Source of the DNA: Nageia nagi
Taxonomy: Eukaryota > Pinophyta
Assembly (NCBI GenBank): GCA_050084985.1
Contig: JBITNC010000002.1
Coordinates: 6,386,001-6,450,000, forward strand
DNA: 64,000 bases
Reading direction: 5' to 3'
The notes below the pieces were generated by a model, which was not told where the DNA came from, did not search any database, and saw nothing but the letters and a program-made list of their open reading frames with translations. The first letter of the stretch is position 1, and every line of letters begins with the position of its first letter. A program made the position numbers and the translations under genes. Below are positions 1 to 10,179 of this stretch, piece after piece.

Positions 1-23
1 TTATTGATGAGCAGTAAAAGATT

Positions 24-1142
24 TGGAGAAAGGGATACAACATTCTTAGTGATGGTTGGAACGATGTACATGGAAGAAAATTGTTGAACGTTTTGGTTTC
101 TTCTCTAGGAGGTCTAGTATTCCTGAATTCAGTGGATGCATCAGGACATATAGAAAGTGTTGATTATTTATTTGGCCAACTACAGGAGGTTATTGAGGAT
201 GTGGGGGTTGAGAACATTTTGTAGGTAAATTTTATGTCTATTTTATCTTAATTTTTTAAATTATTTTGTATAGATTATTATTTTTTGATTTAAATTTTTA
301 AGAATTAATTCATCTCCATTTAAATTTTATGTTGAGTAGGTTATCACGAATAACACTTCTACATACATTTCAGTCGAGAAGATGATTGAGGATGCATTAC
401 CCACCATTTCCTAGACTCCTTGTGCTACACATCCTTGATTTACTTCTCAAGGACATTGGAAAGATTAACTAGATCAAGGATATTGTAGAAAAAGCAAAGA
501 ATATCACCAAATATATCTACAATTATTCTTGGGTCCCTAATTTGATGAGAACAAAATTTATAGAAGGAAAGGGACTAGTGCATGTAGGTAAAGTTTCTAT
601 CATTTCTTAATTTTCATTTCATTTATTTTCACTTTTTTGAATTTTTAGATTTTCTGACATTTGCATGCAAAGGCTACACGATTTTCAACATCATTTCTTT
701 CATTGCAGAGTGTTTATAACAAACGAGTTGCATTGAAGCAAATGCTTGTGTGTGACAAGTGGATGGAGTCTAGATATGCATGTGAATCAAATAACAAGAA
801 TGTTGTGAATGTAATCTTTTGAGTATGATTATGGGACGATAGCACGAGGTTATTAAGGATTAATTCTATTTCAACTTTTCAACTATCAATGTTTAATTAA
901 TTAAAGTTTTTATTAATTTTGTTGCATAAGTTGCTTTGCAAATTTTAGAACCGTTAGTGAAGGTGCTTCGCCTTGTGGACTTAGACAAACCTTCTATGGG
1001 AAACTTGTATGAGGAAATTAGGCTCAAGGGGCATGCTAGAGGTCTCAAAGTTTCTATATGTGATAGCATTACGCTATACTTCTCCTTGACCTTTCACACT
1101 TTAACTATGATTGACCACAACTATGCTTTTGATTCATTGTGA
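24..1142 (+). pseudogene. hAT-type (DUF659-like) transposase remnant with introns
   Basis: Cut-and-paste DNA transposase of the hAT superfamily, broken. Block 1 (24-224) reads WRKGYNILSDGW then a VDASG segment, matching the W..GC.I.SDGW and SVDAS signatures of DUF659-type hAT proteins. A GT-AG intron at 225-339 rejoins block 2 in frame across the expected NVVQVVTDN motif, here NIL*VITNN: the Gln codon is TAG and the aspartate of TDN is Asn. Block 2 (340-587) continues with TPCATH, DIGKI and a YNYSWVPNLM segment. Block 3 (709-849) and block 4 (about 949-1142, PLVKVLRLVDLDKPSMGNLY) follow the family order. Further stops lie inside the blocks. No dimerisation domain or terminal inverted repeats were found. 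The family call is strong; the exon limits after block 2 are inferred. Confidence 0.82.
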
Positions 1143-1543
1143 TATTGTTAGGTACCGAAAGGTTTTAGCCCATTCTTCAAGGAATTTGTTAGAAATCAGA
1201 AGCACACTGTAGTAACAGAAAGTAACTCAAAAGTAACACAGATCTTTATATTGAAATCCTTGCAATGTGCATGGAAAAATCACATGGCAATGTCATCATA
1301 GATCTTTTATTAATTTCAAAAATTCGCACTATTACAATGCCAAGAGGCATTCCCTAGTTATAGAAAAATAGGAAGGTTCCACAATAGTTGTGCATCTGAA
1401 AATAGGATTTAAAAAATTAGCCACAATTAATAATATCCATGCTAAATAATAGTTGTGCACTATTAATAAAAACATGCTAAAAATAATTGTATAGATGGGA
1501 AAAATTTCGATAAGGGGCTACCACCCTCGAACTCCATTCCCCT
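1143..1543. other. No gene seen
   Basis: AT-rich sequence between the hAT remnant and the dispersed repeat. Weak continuation of the transposase reading may run to about 1380, but no reliable motif is left. Confidence 0.4.
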
Positions 1544-1782
1544 CCCGCCTTGGCTGCATATCAATGCAACAAATTTTGCACATCGCTCGTGGAGGTGGCT
1601 TGTCAAGGGGCACACCGTTATGCACCATACACCACCATGTTGCCGCACCCATGCACCACCATGAGAGATATGGATATTTGACTTCACCTCCTAACAAATT
1701 TCTTTTAGTGGAAAGCCCCACACGACATAGTAAAAACACCCTTCCTTTATATATGTAGGTGCCTTCGACTTACCTTGTTAGG
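1544..1782. repeat. 239-bp dispersed repeat, copy 1
   Basis: This block matches 8508-8746 without gaps over all 239 positions. I count nine substitutions by eye, about 96% identity. Read on the minus strand it starts with a TATATATAAAGG stretch, so it could be part of an LTR or a short non-autonomous element, but no coding, tRNA-like head or primer site was recognised. The flanking sequences of the two copies differ on both sides apart from a TTGCCAT stretch just after each end. The direction of transcription, if any, is unknown. It is the least diverged repeat pair I noticed in the window. Confidence 0.85.
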
Positions 1783-1945
1783 GTACCTTGCCATCCTAGA
1801 TCGGTAGAAATATAAAAGCCAAAACCGACGTCCATGCCACTTGCTACAGCGCCAATGTCATGTCCATTCAAGATGTGCCCTACTTGTACATGTGTTGGCT
1901 CCAACATCTACTTGCTAAATACCTAGACCAAGCTAAGACTTGCCC

Positions 1946-2381
1946 TCAGTAAGAAAGAGCAAAAACTGTAGTTAATACATCATCATGGGGGATGTTCTGA
2001 ATAGTAGGTAGAGCCTCAACATCTTGGTAATTTTTGTCTGCTGTCTTTTTGGTGCCATCATATAGAGAGAGAACTTTAAGGGCTGCATCTAGTATGTTGT
2101 TTGGATTAGCAATATTAAGACGTTTGACATTATTTCACATCAGCCAATTAAAGCAATCTTCTTTTCCTTCTAAAAACTTGTAAAGATGGTTTAGAATTCC
2201 ACTAGATGTGTTAGCAGGGCTGCAAAATACTCTGAAAATGCTTCCATGAAACTGTAAGCTGGTCCCATTGGGTAAGCAATAAATTATCTTTTAATTGGCC
2301 TTTGGTAATATCATGCACCCTTATTCAGTGTATTTGGATGAAATAATAAACTCTTAGGTCAACCTCGGAGGCAGTTGACTC
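1946..2381 (-). pseudogene. Unidentified coding-like segment (decayed exon?)
   Basis: I do not recognise this protein. On the minus strand an open stretch starts at 2381, just after a CTTAG acceptor-like site, and reads ESTASEVDLRVYYF and later TQWDQLTVSWKHFQS before a stop at 2213-2211. A shift of one frame near 2231-2211 then gives SSGILNHLYKFLEGKED, KRLNIANPNNILDAALKVLS and PTIQNIPHDDVLTTVFALSY, ending at TGA 1948-1946. That second frame holds only one other stop (TGA at 2137-2135). The composition is protein-like (helical, mixed charge) and unlike the surrounding A/T-driven frames. It could be a decayed exon of a host gene or of an unrecognised transposon; one frameshift plus one stop argues against function. 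Confidence 0.45.
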
Positions 2382-3242
2382 CTAAGTTTACTTGAAATGG
2401 GAAGTGAAAAAAGCAGAAAAGAAGGACAAAGTAAAGAAAAGGCCATAAAAAGAAGTAAAATTTTGGTTGCAGCAATTTATCTCAAGTAAAGTTCCAATGC
2501 AGACTGTATCTTGCAAACAACCACAGATTAAATCAACTAGATTAAACACAATTCCTTTTTAATTAAACTAATGTAGATCCAAAATTACAATGATGAAATT
2601 CATATGAAAAAGTAATTGTGAACTATATCCATAGTACCATACTTTAGTCAATTGGAATGGCCAAAAACAATCATTTACAACATTCTAATTAATGAACGGA
2701 TTTAGCAACATGAATTGGAAGAGATCAAACAATTTTGAATTATATTGTAGCCTTCATACAAGCTTATTCTCAAAGGGTAAACTTTGAAGATTTTAGATCT
2801 TTTCTATAATTTTTGGATCTCTTATTTATATATAATATTTCAAAGAAGTAATTATTGTGCTCGTTTAAGATAGGAATAATACCAATCACACTGTTTATGC
2901 AAATTGGATGGGTAAAGAAAACAAAATCTCATAACAATTATAATGATTGACTCTGTTTCCATTATGCTGTGGGAGTTGACCATTGAGTGCTACTTTAGTA
3001 ATCACAGAAGTCCAGCCCTGTGGCTTGATCCCATAGCAATTGCCTTTCCACATGTTTGTTGTACTTGTGGCTGTTGAGTGGGTGGGGTCATGTTTTGGTC
3101 CATTGGATTGATCTTGATCTACAAATAACGGCCAAGACTTTGTGGAGGGATGACATCATCTCTTAGGATTCCAACTATGGCTTTCTTTGAAGCTTTGAGT
3201 CACTATGTGATATTGACGTGGCAAAAGGGGCAGATTCATTTT
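2382..3242. other. No recognised gene
   Basis: AT-rich. A minus-strand frame stays open from about 3190 to 2890 and contains MWKGNCYGIKPQGWTSVITK, but it matches no family I know and has no supporting context. It is left uncalled. Confidence 0.35.
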
Positions 3243-3355
3243 GAAATTACTAAGATTGGAACTTTTCGTTGTGACTGTTGAAATTACTAAGACCAGAAAT
3301 TTTAGTCCTGTCCGTTGACGTTACTAAGACCGAAACTATTAGTCCTGGCATGTAG
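3243..3355. repeat. 37-bp tandem repeat, three units
   Basis: TTACTAAGA recurs at 3247, 3284 and 3321, exactly 37 bp apart, with similar sequence between (GAAATTACTAAGAC.., ..ATTAGTCCTG). The third unit is incomplete. Nothing links it to a known element. Confidence 0.7.
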
Positions 3356-3550
3356 AAAGCAAAAGGTCCAGAACTTGTTGTTTTTAAGTTTCTTGAAATG
3401 TTTGATAACATCATTTTATTTCGAAGTTTTAACTATAAGCTTCAAGGGCTTAATACTTTAATTGGGAACCTAATTTCGTCCGGAAATTCTTAGCTCATCA
3501 CAAAAAGCTACTGGAAAACCTAATTTCAACTTGAAATGCTCAATTCATTA

Positions 3551-4119
3551 CTAAAACTGAAGATCTTTATCCATGATTATAACAGGCATCTTGGAAGACA
3601 ACCTTGTTGGATAAATGGAACAATTCATTAATTTTATCTTTTGTTTGCATTGAATGATTTCAAAAACACTACCAGCTGTCAAAGATACAAGAAAATTCAC
3701 TATTGTTATATTCTTGCCATCAGTCCATCCATCAGATATTACGGTGCAGTTCATTGACACACAAATTACATGTTGCTTTTCCGTTTGTATGGACCTATCA
3801 TGTCTTCTGTCAGAGTTTCTCCTCTAATAGCCTCATATCTGAGGACTTTGAACAAAATACCACAATCAGAAAGGACATTGGTAAGTGTTTACCATGGAGG
3901 TGACCTTGGTACAGTGAAGGGCATGTTGGAATAGAACCGAAAATTTCTAATTGGTTTCTTATGTTGCTTATGATTTCCAATTGCAAGTGAATCTTTTGAG
4001 TGATCATTGTTAGGAGCACTGCAAGGGACAAAACATGAATGCAGTTTATTTCCAGCTACACCAGAAGAGCAGCTGGGAGTAATAACAAAAGGGCTAGCGC
4101 TGCTAGCTGTTGCAGTCAA
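3551..4119 (-). pseudogene. hAT-type transposase remnant, second copy
   Basis: Minus-strand fragment of a hAT transposase, separate from the copy at 24-1142. In order it shows NFRFYSNMPFTVPRSPPW (hAT proteins typically read RFFYDNGIPFNVARSPYF here), then LSDCGILFKVLRYEAIRGE, then SDGWTDGKNITIVNFLV, the same SDGW..N..V signature. Several stops separate the blocks and the frame shifts at least once, near 3890. The part beyond the SDGW block (TDNA, insertion helix, dimerisation region) is not seen. Decayed and inactive; the superfamily call is good. Confidence 0.75.
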
Positions 4120-4788
4120 CTAGTCTAAACTTAATTTACAACAGACTTTGTTTCAAGATTTTCTTCTTCCTAATTTTTTCCTAGATTCTTTTCCTGTTCA
4201 CTGTTTCTTGGAAATCCTCCAAGAGTTCATTTGTGCACCTATAGAGGAACTTTGTTAAATAAGTGTGCATTGTTGTCCTGTATTGTATGTAACCTGCTAA
4301 TGCCTCCAAAACTCTTCTTCGAACATTAATTGCATTCCAACTATGCTTCTAATATTTCCTTGTGGATCTATGTTGGATCTCTCTTCTCATACAATGTTTT
4401 TGGTTGAAATCCATAACGGTTTTATTTTTAGTTTGGGAAGAAAAATAACTGAGTTAAAATGAAAGAAACAGCTGGGATATGTTGTGCCCGCACAACACAC
4501 TCCAAGGTGCAGCATTTTGGGGACCTAATTTTTGCAAAGGCAATAAAGGATATTGCCTAGGAATGATTAAACTACGGACGATATGGAAATTCATAGTGGC
4601 CAGATGATCGAACAGTGCGTGAGAATACCCCTAGAGTTATGAAGACAGTTCAGCCTATCTAGTGGCCAAATCAAAGCCCGATTTCAAGGGACATCTCATA
4701 GAATGGAGTTTTGGGTCACGATAGCGATTGGAAAATGGAGTTTTTCAGGAAATGGCGAGTATGGTGGGAAAAGTGCATTTTGGTCAAT
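4120..4788. other. No gene; possible LTR start at 4480
   Basis: No coding match. A perfect inverted repeat with two central bases, TGTTGTGCCCGCACAACA, lies at 4480-4497. It begins with TG, as an LTR end would, and precedes the repeat-rich block below. Whether it is the 5' edge of an LTR is inference; no matching 3' end was found. Confidence 0.3.
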
Positions 4789-5075
4789 TTTGAGCTTGGA
4801 AATGGCAAGTTTAACGAAAGTGAGTGTTTTAGTCAACTTTGAGCTCGGAAATGGTCAGTATGGTAAAAATGTGCATTTTTGTAGTGTTTGAGCTTGGAAA
4901 GCCAGAAATGATCGTTTTTGCACACTTTATGCTCGAAAATGCTGGAAATATACAATTTGAGCTTGGAAGAGTTGGAAAGTATGTTTTGGTCGAGTTTGAG
5001 CTTGGAAAGGATGGAAACGACCGGAAGTGTAAAGTTTGAGCTCGGAATTGATTAGAAATGCAAGTTTGAGCATCC
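4789..5075. repeat. Short tandem array with TTTGAGCTTGGAA headers
   Basis: The header TTTGAGCTTGGAA (variants TTTGAGCTCGGAA, TTTATGCTCGAAA, TTTGAGCATCC) occurs eight times, starting at 4789, 4838, 4887, 4926, 4956, 4995, 5035 and 5065. Spacings are 49, 49, 39, 30, 39, 40 and 30 bp, so lengths differ in steps of about 10 bp. Inside several units GGAAA recurs at about 9-10 bp. The array sits just upstream of a second, longer tandem array and about 1.8 kb before a TATA box. Confidence 0.85.
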
Positions 5076-5259
5076 TTAGGGGACAAAATCAAAAGATAAG
5101 AGTTTTGACTTCCAACAAGTGTTGAGTTGAGCTTAGACATAGAAAAGTGAGTTTTTTCAAACAAGTTGAAATGCAAATCTAAGAGAAAGGTGTGATGCCA
5201 AATGACAAATTAGGCAACTTTGCTCTCTTGGAAAATTCGAAAAAACTCAAGTTTTGCCC

Positions 5260-6790
5260 TCCGAAATCCTGGGGGGGGGGAGGTTTGCCAACTTATAGCT
5301 CTTTTCCAAGATTCTCAAAAAAGGCCTATCTTTCCCAAAACCAGCGCCTACCTTTTGGGAGGCCTAAATTGATTCAAATTTGAAATTTTTGAGCTTGGGA
5401 GAATGGAGTATGCAATTCTACATCAAATTGGTCTTTCAAGTTTGCAATTTAGACAAGATTTGCTCCCTCAAAAGTGAAAAAAAACAGAAAAATGAGAAAA
5501 GAGGAGTAAAAGGGCAGCCAATAGAAATGCTTGAAATTTTCCAAAATTTCATAAATTAGCAAATCAAAATCTAAGAAAGGTGTGATGTCAAATTCAATTT
5601 TAGGTACCTTTGCTCTTGAAAAATTTGGAAAAACAGAAAAACATGCCTCTCCTAATCCTTGGCGCAGGTTTGCCAACTTATACTCCATTTTTCAAAATCT
5701 CGAAAATGGCCTATCTTTTTGAAAACCAGCGCCAAGCATTCTTGCACCCCAAAATTGATAAAAAGTGAAAATTTTCACCTTCATGTGGTGTAGGATGGGA
5801 TTTCACACATGTTTGATATTTTAAGTTTTCCCAAAGAGTGAGATCTAGTCTTCCAAAATCATCAAAAAGTGGGCAGCCAATGGGAGAGCTTGAAAATTTT
5901 CCAAATTTTCAAAAATTGGCAAAATTGAAAAAGAAGAGAGAGGTAAGGTGGAAAATCCAAAGATGAGCAACTTTGCTCTTGGAAGTTCCAAAATTACTAA
6001 ATTTTTGCCCTTCAAAAGTTAGGCGCAGGTTTGCCAACTTATGGGCCATTTTTTGAAATTTCAAAATCTCCCTATCTTTCCTAAAACCTGCCCCAAGCAT
6101 GGAGGCCCCCAAATTTTGTCAAAAATCAAAATTTTTGATCATAGGAGCATGGGAAATTCAATTTTGTACGAGTTTGATGTTATAAGTTTTTGGAAAAAAG
6201 TGGATCTACTCCTTCAAAATCGTGAAAAAATGGGCAGCCAATGAGAGAGCTTGAAAATTTTCCCAAATTTTCAAAAATTGAAAAATCAAAATTGGAGAGA
6301 AAGGTAGGGTGGCAAATGGCAAATTGAGCAACTTTGCTCTTGAAAGTATTAAAAATGAGCAAAAATTTCCCCCCTAATTCTTAGGCGCTGGTTTTCCAAG
6401 TTATCGACCTTTTGAAACTTTGAAAAAGCTCCTTATGACTTGCAAAACCTGCACCAAGCCTTCTTGCCCCCCAAAACTTGCCAAAATTGCAATTTTATGT
6501 CTCCATGAACTAGGTCGTGTGATTCTACACCATTTTGGTATTCAATTGTGCAATTTGGACAAGAAAAACTCCTCCAAACCATGGATTTGTCCTCTAAAAT
6601 GATTCAAAAGCTGAAAAGATCAAATATTTGGATATTTTATTCAAAAATATCAAAATTTAGAATCCAAATGTGAAGCATGGATGTTAAGGAGCACGCAAAA
6701 ACCTTCAACTTTGACTCAAGGAGCATGCAAATTGGCCCAAACCTCCTCCTCCTAATCCTAGGCGCAGGTTTGGCATGTTTTCAAGCATCT
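5260..6790. repeat. Five-unit diverged tandem repeat, 361-385 bp
   Basis: The anchor GGCGCAGGTTTGCCAACTTA (diverged in units 1, 4 and 5) recurs with its GGTTT part at 5282, 5667, 6028, 6390 and 6767, spacings 385, 361, 362 and 377 bp. Each unit also repeats CTTTGCTCTTG, an AAGGTGTGATG or AAGGTAGGGTG stretch, and a GGGCAGCCAATGAGAGAGCT block. Divergence between units is substantial, so the array is old. Its position before a TATA box suggests the U3 part of a long LTR. Confidence 0.85.
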
Positions 6791-6897
6791 TGAGCATTTT
6801 CCCAACGTTGGGTATGAGCAGGAAACATCAAAAAGGCAAAATTTGACTTTTAGGGTTGATTTGGTGTTGACATGTGGCATTTTTGGGCCCTAAAGTC

Positions 6898-6905
6898 TAT
6901 AAATA
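6898..6905 (+). promoter_or_regulatory. TATA box, putative retroelement promoter
   Basis: TATAAATA, preceded by GGGCCC about 10 bp upstream and followed by the pyrimidine-rich CCCCTCCATTTCTCTC, a typical plant core promoter arrangement. It lies just after the tandem arrays and about 870 bp before the gag-like frame, as expected for an LTR promoter. Confidence 0.5.
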
Positions 6906-7777
6906 TGCTCTCACCCCTCCATTTCTCTCAGTATCCTCATTTGCACCCTCATGCTACCAAATTTTTGGAAAATTAGAGAGCTAAAGCAAGAAGGAAACTG
7001 AACGTTCAGGCTTGGAGGAGAATTTGAAGCCATAACACCATTGCCATTCACCCAAATACCATCAAACTTCATGATCCAAGCACCCTCCGACACACGTAAA
7101 CTCCTTTTTTGAAGTTTTTGTGGATTTATGCTCCAAAACCCAATTCTTCAAGATCCCAAACCCTTGAAATATATATTTTTTAGAATTCAAGTTTGATCAT
7201 TTAATTGGATACCCATTATCCTTTTGATCATCTTTTATTTTCAGCCCAAAAAGTGAAAAAAATAGAAAAAATATCTATGATCCAAGATTTGAGTGCCTAA
7301 AATCCAAAATTTTTTGATTTTTTTTTCAAAAAATCTATAAAAATTTTCGAAGGCCTGTAAAAAGTGTTTTTAAGTCTGAATTGGCCATTTCAAAATTTAA
7401 AACACCTTCCCTACCCATTCCCCATCTACTTAAGGTGTTAAAAACCAATTCCAGCACCATTTGGCAAATTTGCCAAAATTCACCCTCTTTTCTTTGCAAA
7501 ATTTCTTGAACATCTTTCTGAGCTAAAATTTGAAAGTCTTCCAAAAATTCCAATTCTTTGGAAATCTTTTCCAAGGCATCTCCCCCTAAGTCAATTACCT
7601 TAGTGTTATTCCAAACTCACTCAAAAGACCTTGAAACTTTGCAAATTTTGGCACTCTTGATGATGGCACACTTAGAATAAAATCCAAATTTTCCAATATT
7701 CCTCTTTTTGCCCAGAAAGTGCCAAAAACTTGTTAGGACTCTTCTAGCTCAATATTGTTCACTTAAACAAGGACGAG
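6906..7777 (+). other. Leader-like AT-rich stretch
   Basis: No coding match and no recognisable primer-binding site; the LTR/leader boundary could not be placed. Confidence 0.3.
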
Positions 7778-8476
7778 ATGGCGTTAGTTGCACAAAATAT
7801 CAAAGACAAAAAGCAACGAAGGCTCATAATGAATAGCCCCATCACACTCGAACATACAACAGAGCCCGTGATGCCTATTGTAAAGATCATTGACCTATTG
7901 AGTGAGATTGGAGATACATATTGTAACTCTTTGGATCCAATAAAGACTTTGTTAAAAATACAGATGATGGATCCAACTACACTAGTAAAGGACACACTGA
8001 AAACCTCTTTGCTAGTAAAAGCATCTATGGTGCCATTTGCCTCACCCTTCCCTGAGCTTTGTTACAAGCTAGGAAAGCATTTTGACACCAGAAGGCGGAG
8101 ACTCCTTGATAGAAACAATGTGGTGATCATGGACTTCTCCGAAAATGGAATAGAAAAGGCCTTCACTTAGACAAGTGGAGGCATATCATACAACGTGCAA
8201 GATTCCATGAGATTCTACAAAAGTCTGAAACCTTCGTCTGATCTAATCAAAGATTGGTTGGCCAATTATCTTAAGCATCTCACTGGAAAAGCCTTGGCAT
8301 CACCTAACAAAGGAGAATTCTATCCAATAGTCTCCATAATCATAGCAATGCTCTCCAGAGTGACTGAACAAAAAGACGAAACCAAATTCCAGTAAAAATT
8401 CACTAAGTTTATAGATTTAATCAGTAGTGGTAAAGGCATAAGGTGGAGTAGAGTGATCAGTGATACCTTGGCTTAG
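7778..8476 (+). pseudogene. Gag-like hypothetical ORF of a retroelement
   Basis: One frame runs from ATG 7778 to about 8476 with in-frame stops at 8168-8170, 8393-8395 and about 8474, about 230 codons in all. Readable parts include LLSEIGDTYCNSLDP, FPELCYKLGKHFDTRRRRLL, VIMDFSENGIEKAF, FYPIVSIIIAMLSRVTEQ and GKGIRWSRVISDTLA. I do not recognise a defined domain. The last blocks loosely resemble gag-like or plant-mobile-domain-like proteins of plant retroelements (a helix ending in an MLSRV-type motif, then an IRW..VIS motif), which is inference. The frame is preserved across the stops, so it decayed mainly by substitution. The 239-bp repeat starts 30 bp downstream and may have interrupted it. 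Confidence 0.45.
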
Positions 8477-8507
8477 CAATTGAAAAACATACAAAGGAGC
8501 AAATCCC

Positions 8508-8746
8508 CCCGCCTTGGCTGCATATCAATGCAACAAACTTTGGACATCGCTTGTGGAGGTGGCTTGTCAAGAGGCACACCGTTATTCACCATACACCACC
8601 ATATTGCCACACCCATGCACCACCATGAGAGATATGGATATTTGACTTCACCTCCTAACAAATTTCTCTTAGTGGAAAGCCCCACACGATATAGTAAAAA
8701 CACCCTTCCTTTATATATGTAGGTGCCTTCGACTTACCTTGTTAGG
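8508..8746. repeat. 239-bp dispersed repeat, copy 2
   Basis: Second copy of the repeat at 1544-1782, same orientation and length, nine differences by eye. It lies between the gag-like pseudo-ORF and the LINE remnant. Confidence 0.85.
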
Positions 8747-9303
8747 TTGCCATTAGCTATTTCAAATTATGTTTCCTTTAGCCTCAAGTCCTGGTTCGAG
8801 AGTCTACCCACTCTCTTTTCCACCCTTAGGTCAACCCCTGCTTTTCATTTGCTTCTAGTTTGGGTGCCCACTGAGGGCTCTACTTCCTACATGGTATTTC
8901 TTACAGGGGGATCAAATTCTTTTGAATTGATGATGTTTCTTTCAACACAATAAATTGTGTTTCAGGTACTACATCCACATCTTGAGATGGTAGAATTACT
9001 TCTACTTCCAAAGGAATCTCCTCAGGGCTTAAACAATCAAATATATTTTGTTAACAAATATCCGAGATGGTTGGGCCAGAAGGCCTGCATACCTTTCATG
9101 TTGGACCGTTGTCTGGAAAGGAAGATTTCTATCCCTGTGCTCCTGTTATGGTTCCTCTAATGTTGTTGATTCCTCTAGCTTTCTGGCAAGATATTACTCC
9201 AGTTTTTCTCCTCCAACCTTCTCCTTCTGAGGAGAGCATTTAGGTCCAGATGGGCCTGCAACGTCGGTTTGTGCTGGCTTCCTCTTCCATGTTCTTCTTG
9301 GAG
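8747..9303. other. No clear gene; possible LINE ORF1 tail
   Basis: Minus-strand readings continue from the LINE ORF1 zinc knuckles but show no motif I can name. The many plus-strand open frames here are not supported. Confidence 0.3.
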
Positions 9304-9521
9304 CAAGTTCCTTTCGGCTCATTGGGCAAGATTTGGAGAGATGTCCTGTTTTACCACAGGAAGAACACACAGAAGGTCTGTTCTCATACTCAATCTACTG
9401 TGTCTATTTTTCCAAGTTCCTTTCGGCTCATTCGGCAAGATTTGGAGAGATGTCCTGTTTAACCACAGGAAGAACACAGAGAAGGTCTGTTCTCATTCTC
9501 AATCTCCTGTGTTTATTTTTC
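9304..9521 (-). repeat. 109-bp tandem duplication of a CCHC zinc knuckle
   Basis: 9304-9412 and 9413-9521 are near-identical 109-bp units. Each encodes, on the minus strand, CSSCGKTGHLSKSC (C-x2-C-x4-H-x4-C) or its copy, in which Lys after CSSCG is a TAA stop. Because 109 is not a multiple of three, the duplication also shifts the frame. Confidence 0.85.
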
Positions 9522-10060
9522 AAAATCAGAAACTAAATCAATGGAACGCAAAAGTTCCTTTACCATATCAAGGGTGACACATATTCTCGTATGAACCATT
9601 CGTGATTTCCACTTGTTGGCGGAGTCAATCATTATTGGATCTCCAATTGCTCGGGCTATCCTCAATAATATTTCACTGTGCCAGTAGTGTAAGGGTAGAC
9701 CTGGCAGTGTAATCCAGACTGAAACTGTGTTGATGCTTTGTGTGTTGGGATTAAAATGTGGTCCCCATTTCCTCAGGGAGAGCCCTCACTTTCCAAAGAA
9801 CCAGGGGCCTCCTGCTAAAATGCTGTTTAAATCTATTTCTAGCTGGAGTTCACCATAAAGAAATCCTTAGACATTGCTACTATCTCCATATGACCTTGGC
9901 GTGGCCACTTGAAGATAGCCCACCAATGAATAGTGTCAATATCTGGCCTAGACTCGAGAAATTTGCCGACCAGGTTATTTCCCCATGATCAATTGTGATC
10001 TTCAAGAGTTTCATGGGGATATGAAGAATCCCCTTGTCCGATGAGACACTTCAATGTTGC
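9304..10060 (-). pseudogene. LINE ORF1 remnant (DUF4283-like plus CCHC knuckles)
   Basis: Nucleic-acid-binding ORF1 protein of a plant L1-type LINE, broken. From 10060 downwards the minus strand reads, across a few frameshifts, DIDTIHWWAIFKWPRQGHME, then LAGGPWFFGK, then RKWGPHFNPNTQSINTV, VWITLPGLPLHYWHSEILLR, ARAIGDPIMIDSANKW and RICVTLDMVKELL. This is the order seen in DUF4283 (W..LPGLPL..W, IG.P...D). Two CCHC zinc knuckles follow (9304-9521). Stops lie near the DUF start (about 9820-10010) and in the knuckle region. No endonuclease or reverse transcriptase follows in the same orientation below 9300, so this copy lacks its 3' part. Confidence 0.8.
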
Positions 10061-10179
10061 TGTATGACAGCTAACAATGGTTTTTCATTAATCTTCGGCT
10101 ATGTTCCTTGTCCTAGAAAATTCTTGCATTTCTTTCTATACAAATAGACCATGGTATGTGTACATGGCTGTTTTCCATT

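Noticed and set aside
1495-1758. Plus-strand and minus-strand open frames in both copies of the 239-bp repeat
   Set aside because: Present in both copies only because the DNA is shared; no domain, and the frames extend into unrelated flanks.
2890-3190. Minus-strand open stretch with MWKGNCYGIKPQGWTSVITK
   Set aside because: Open for about 100 codons but no recognisable family, no splice context and no repeat copy; kept only as a note in the interval entry.
4829-5176. Minus-strand open frame of 115 codons
   Set aside because: Generated by the tandem repeat; the periodic Phe/Ser/Asn pattern mirrors the DNA period and matches no protein.
9269-9577. Plus-strand open frame of about 100 codons over the 109-bp duplication
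   Set aside because: It is the opposite strand of the duplicated zinc knuckle, which has clear homology; the plus frame has none.
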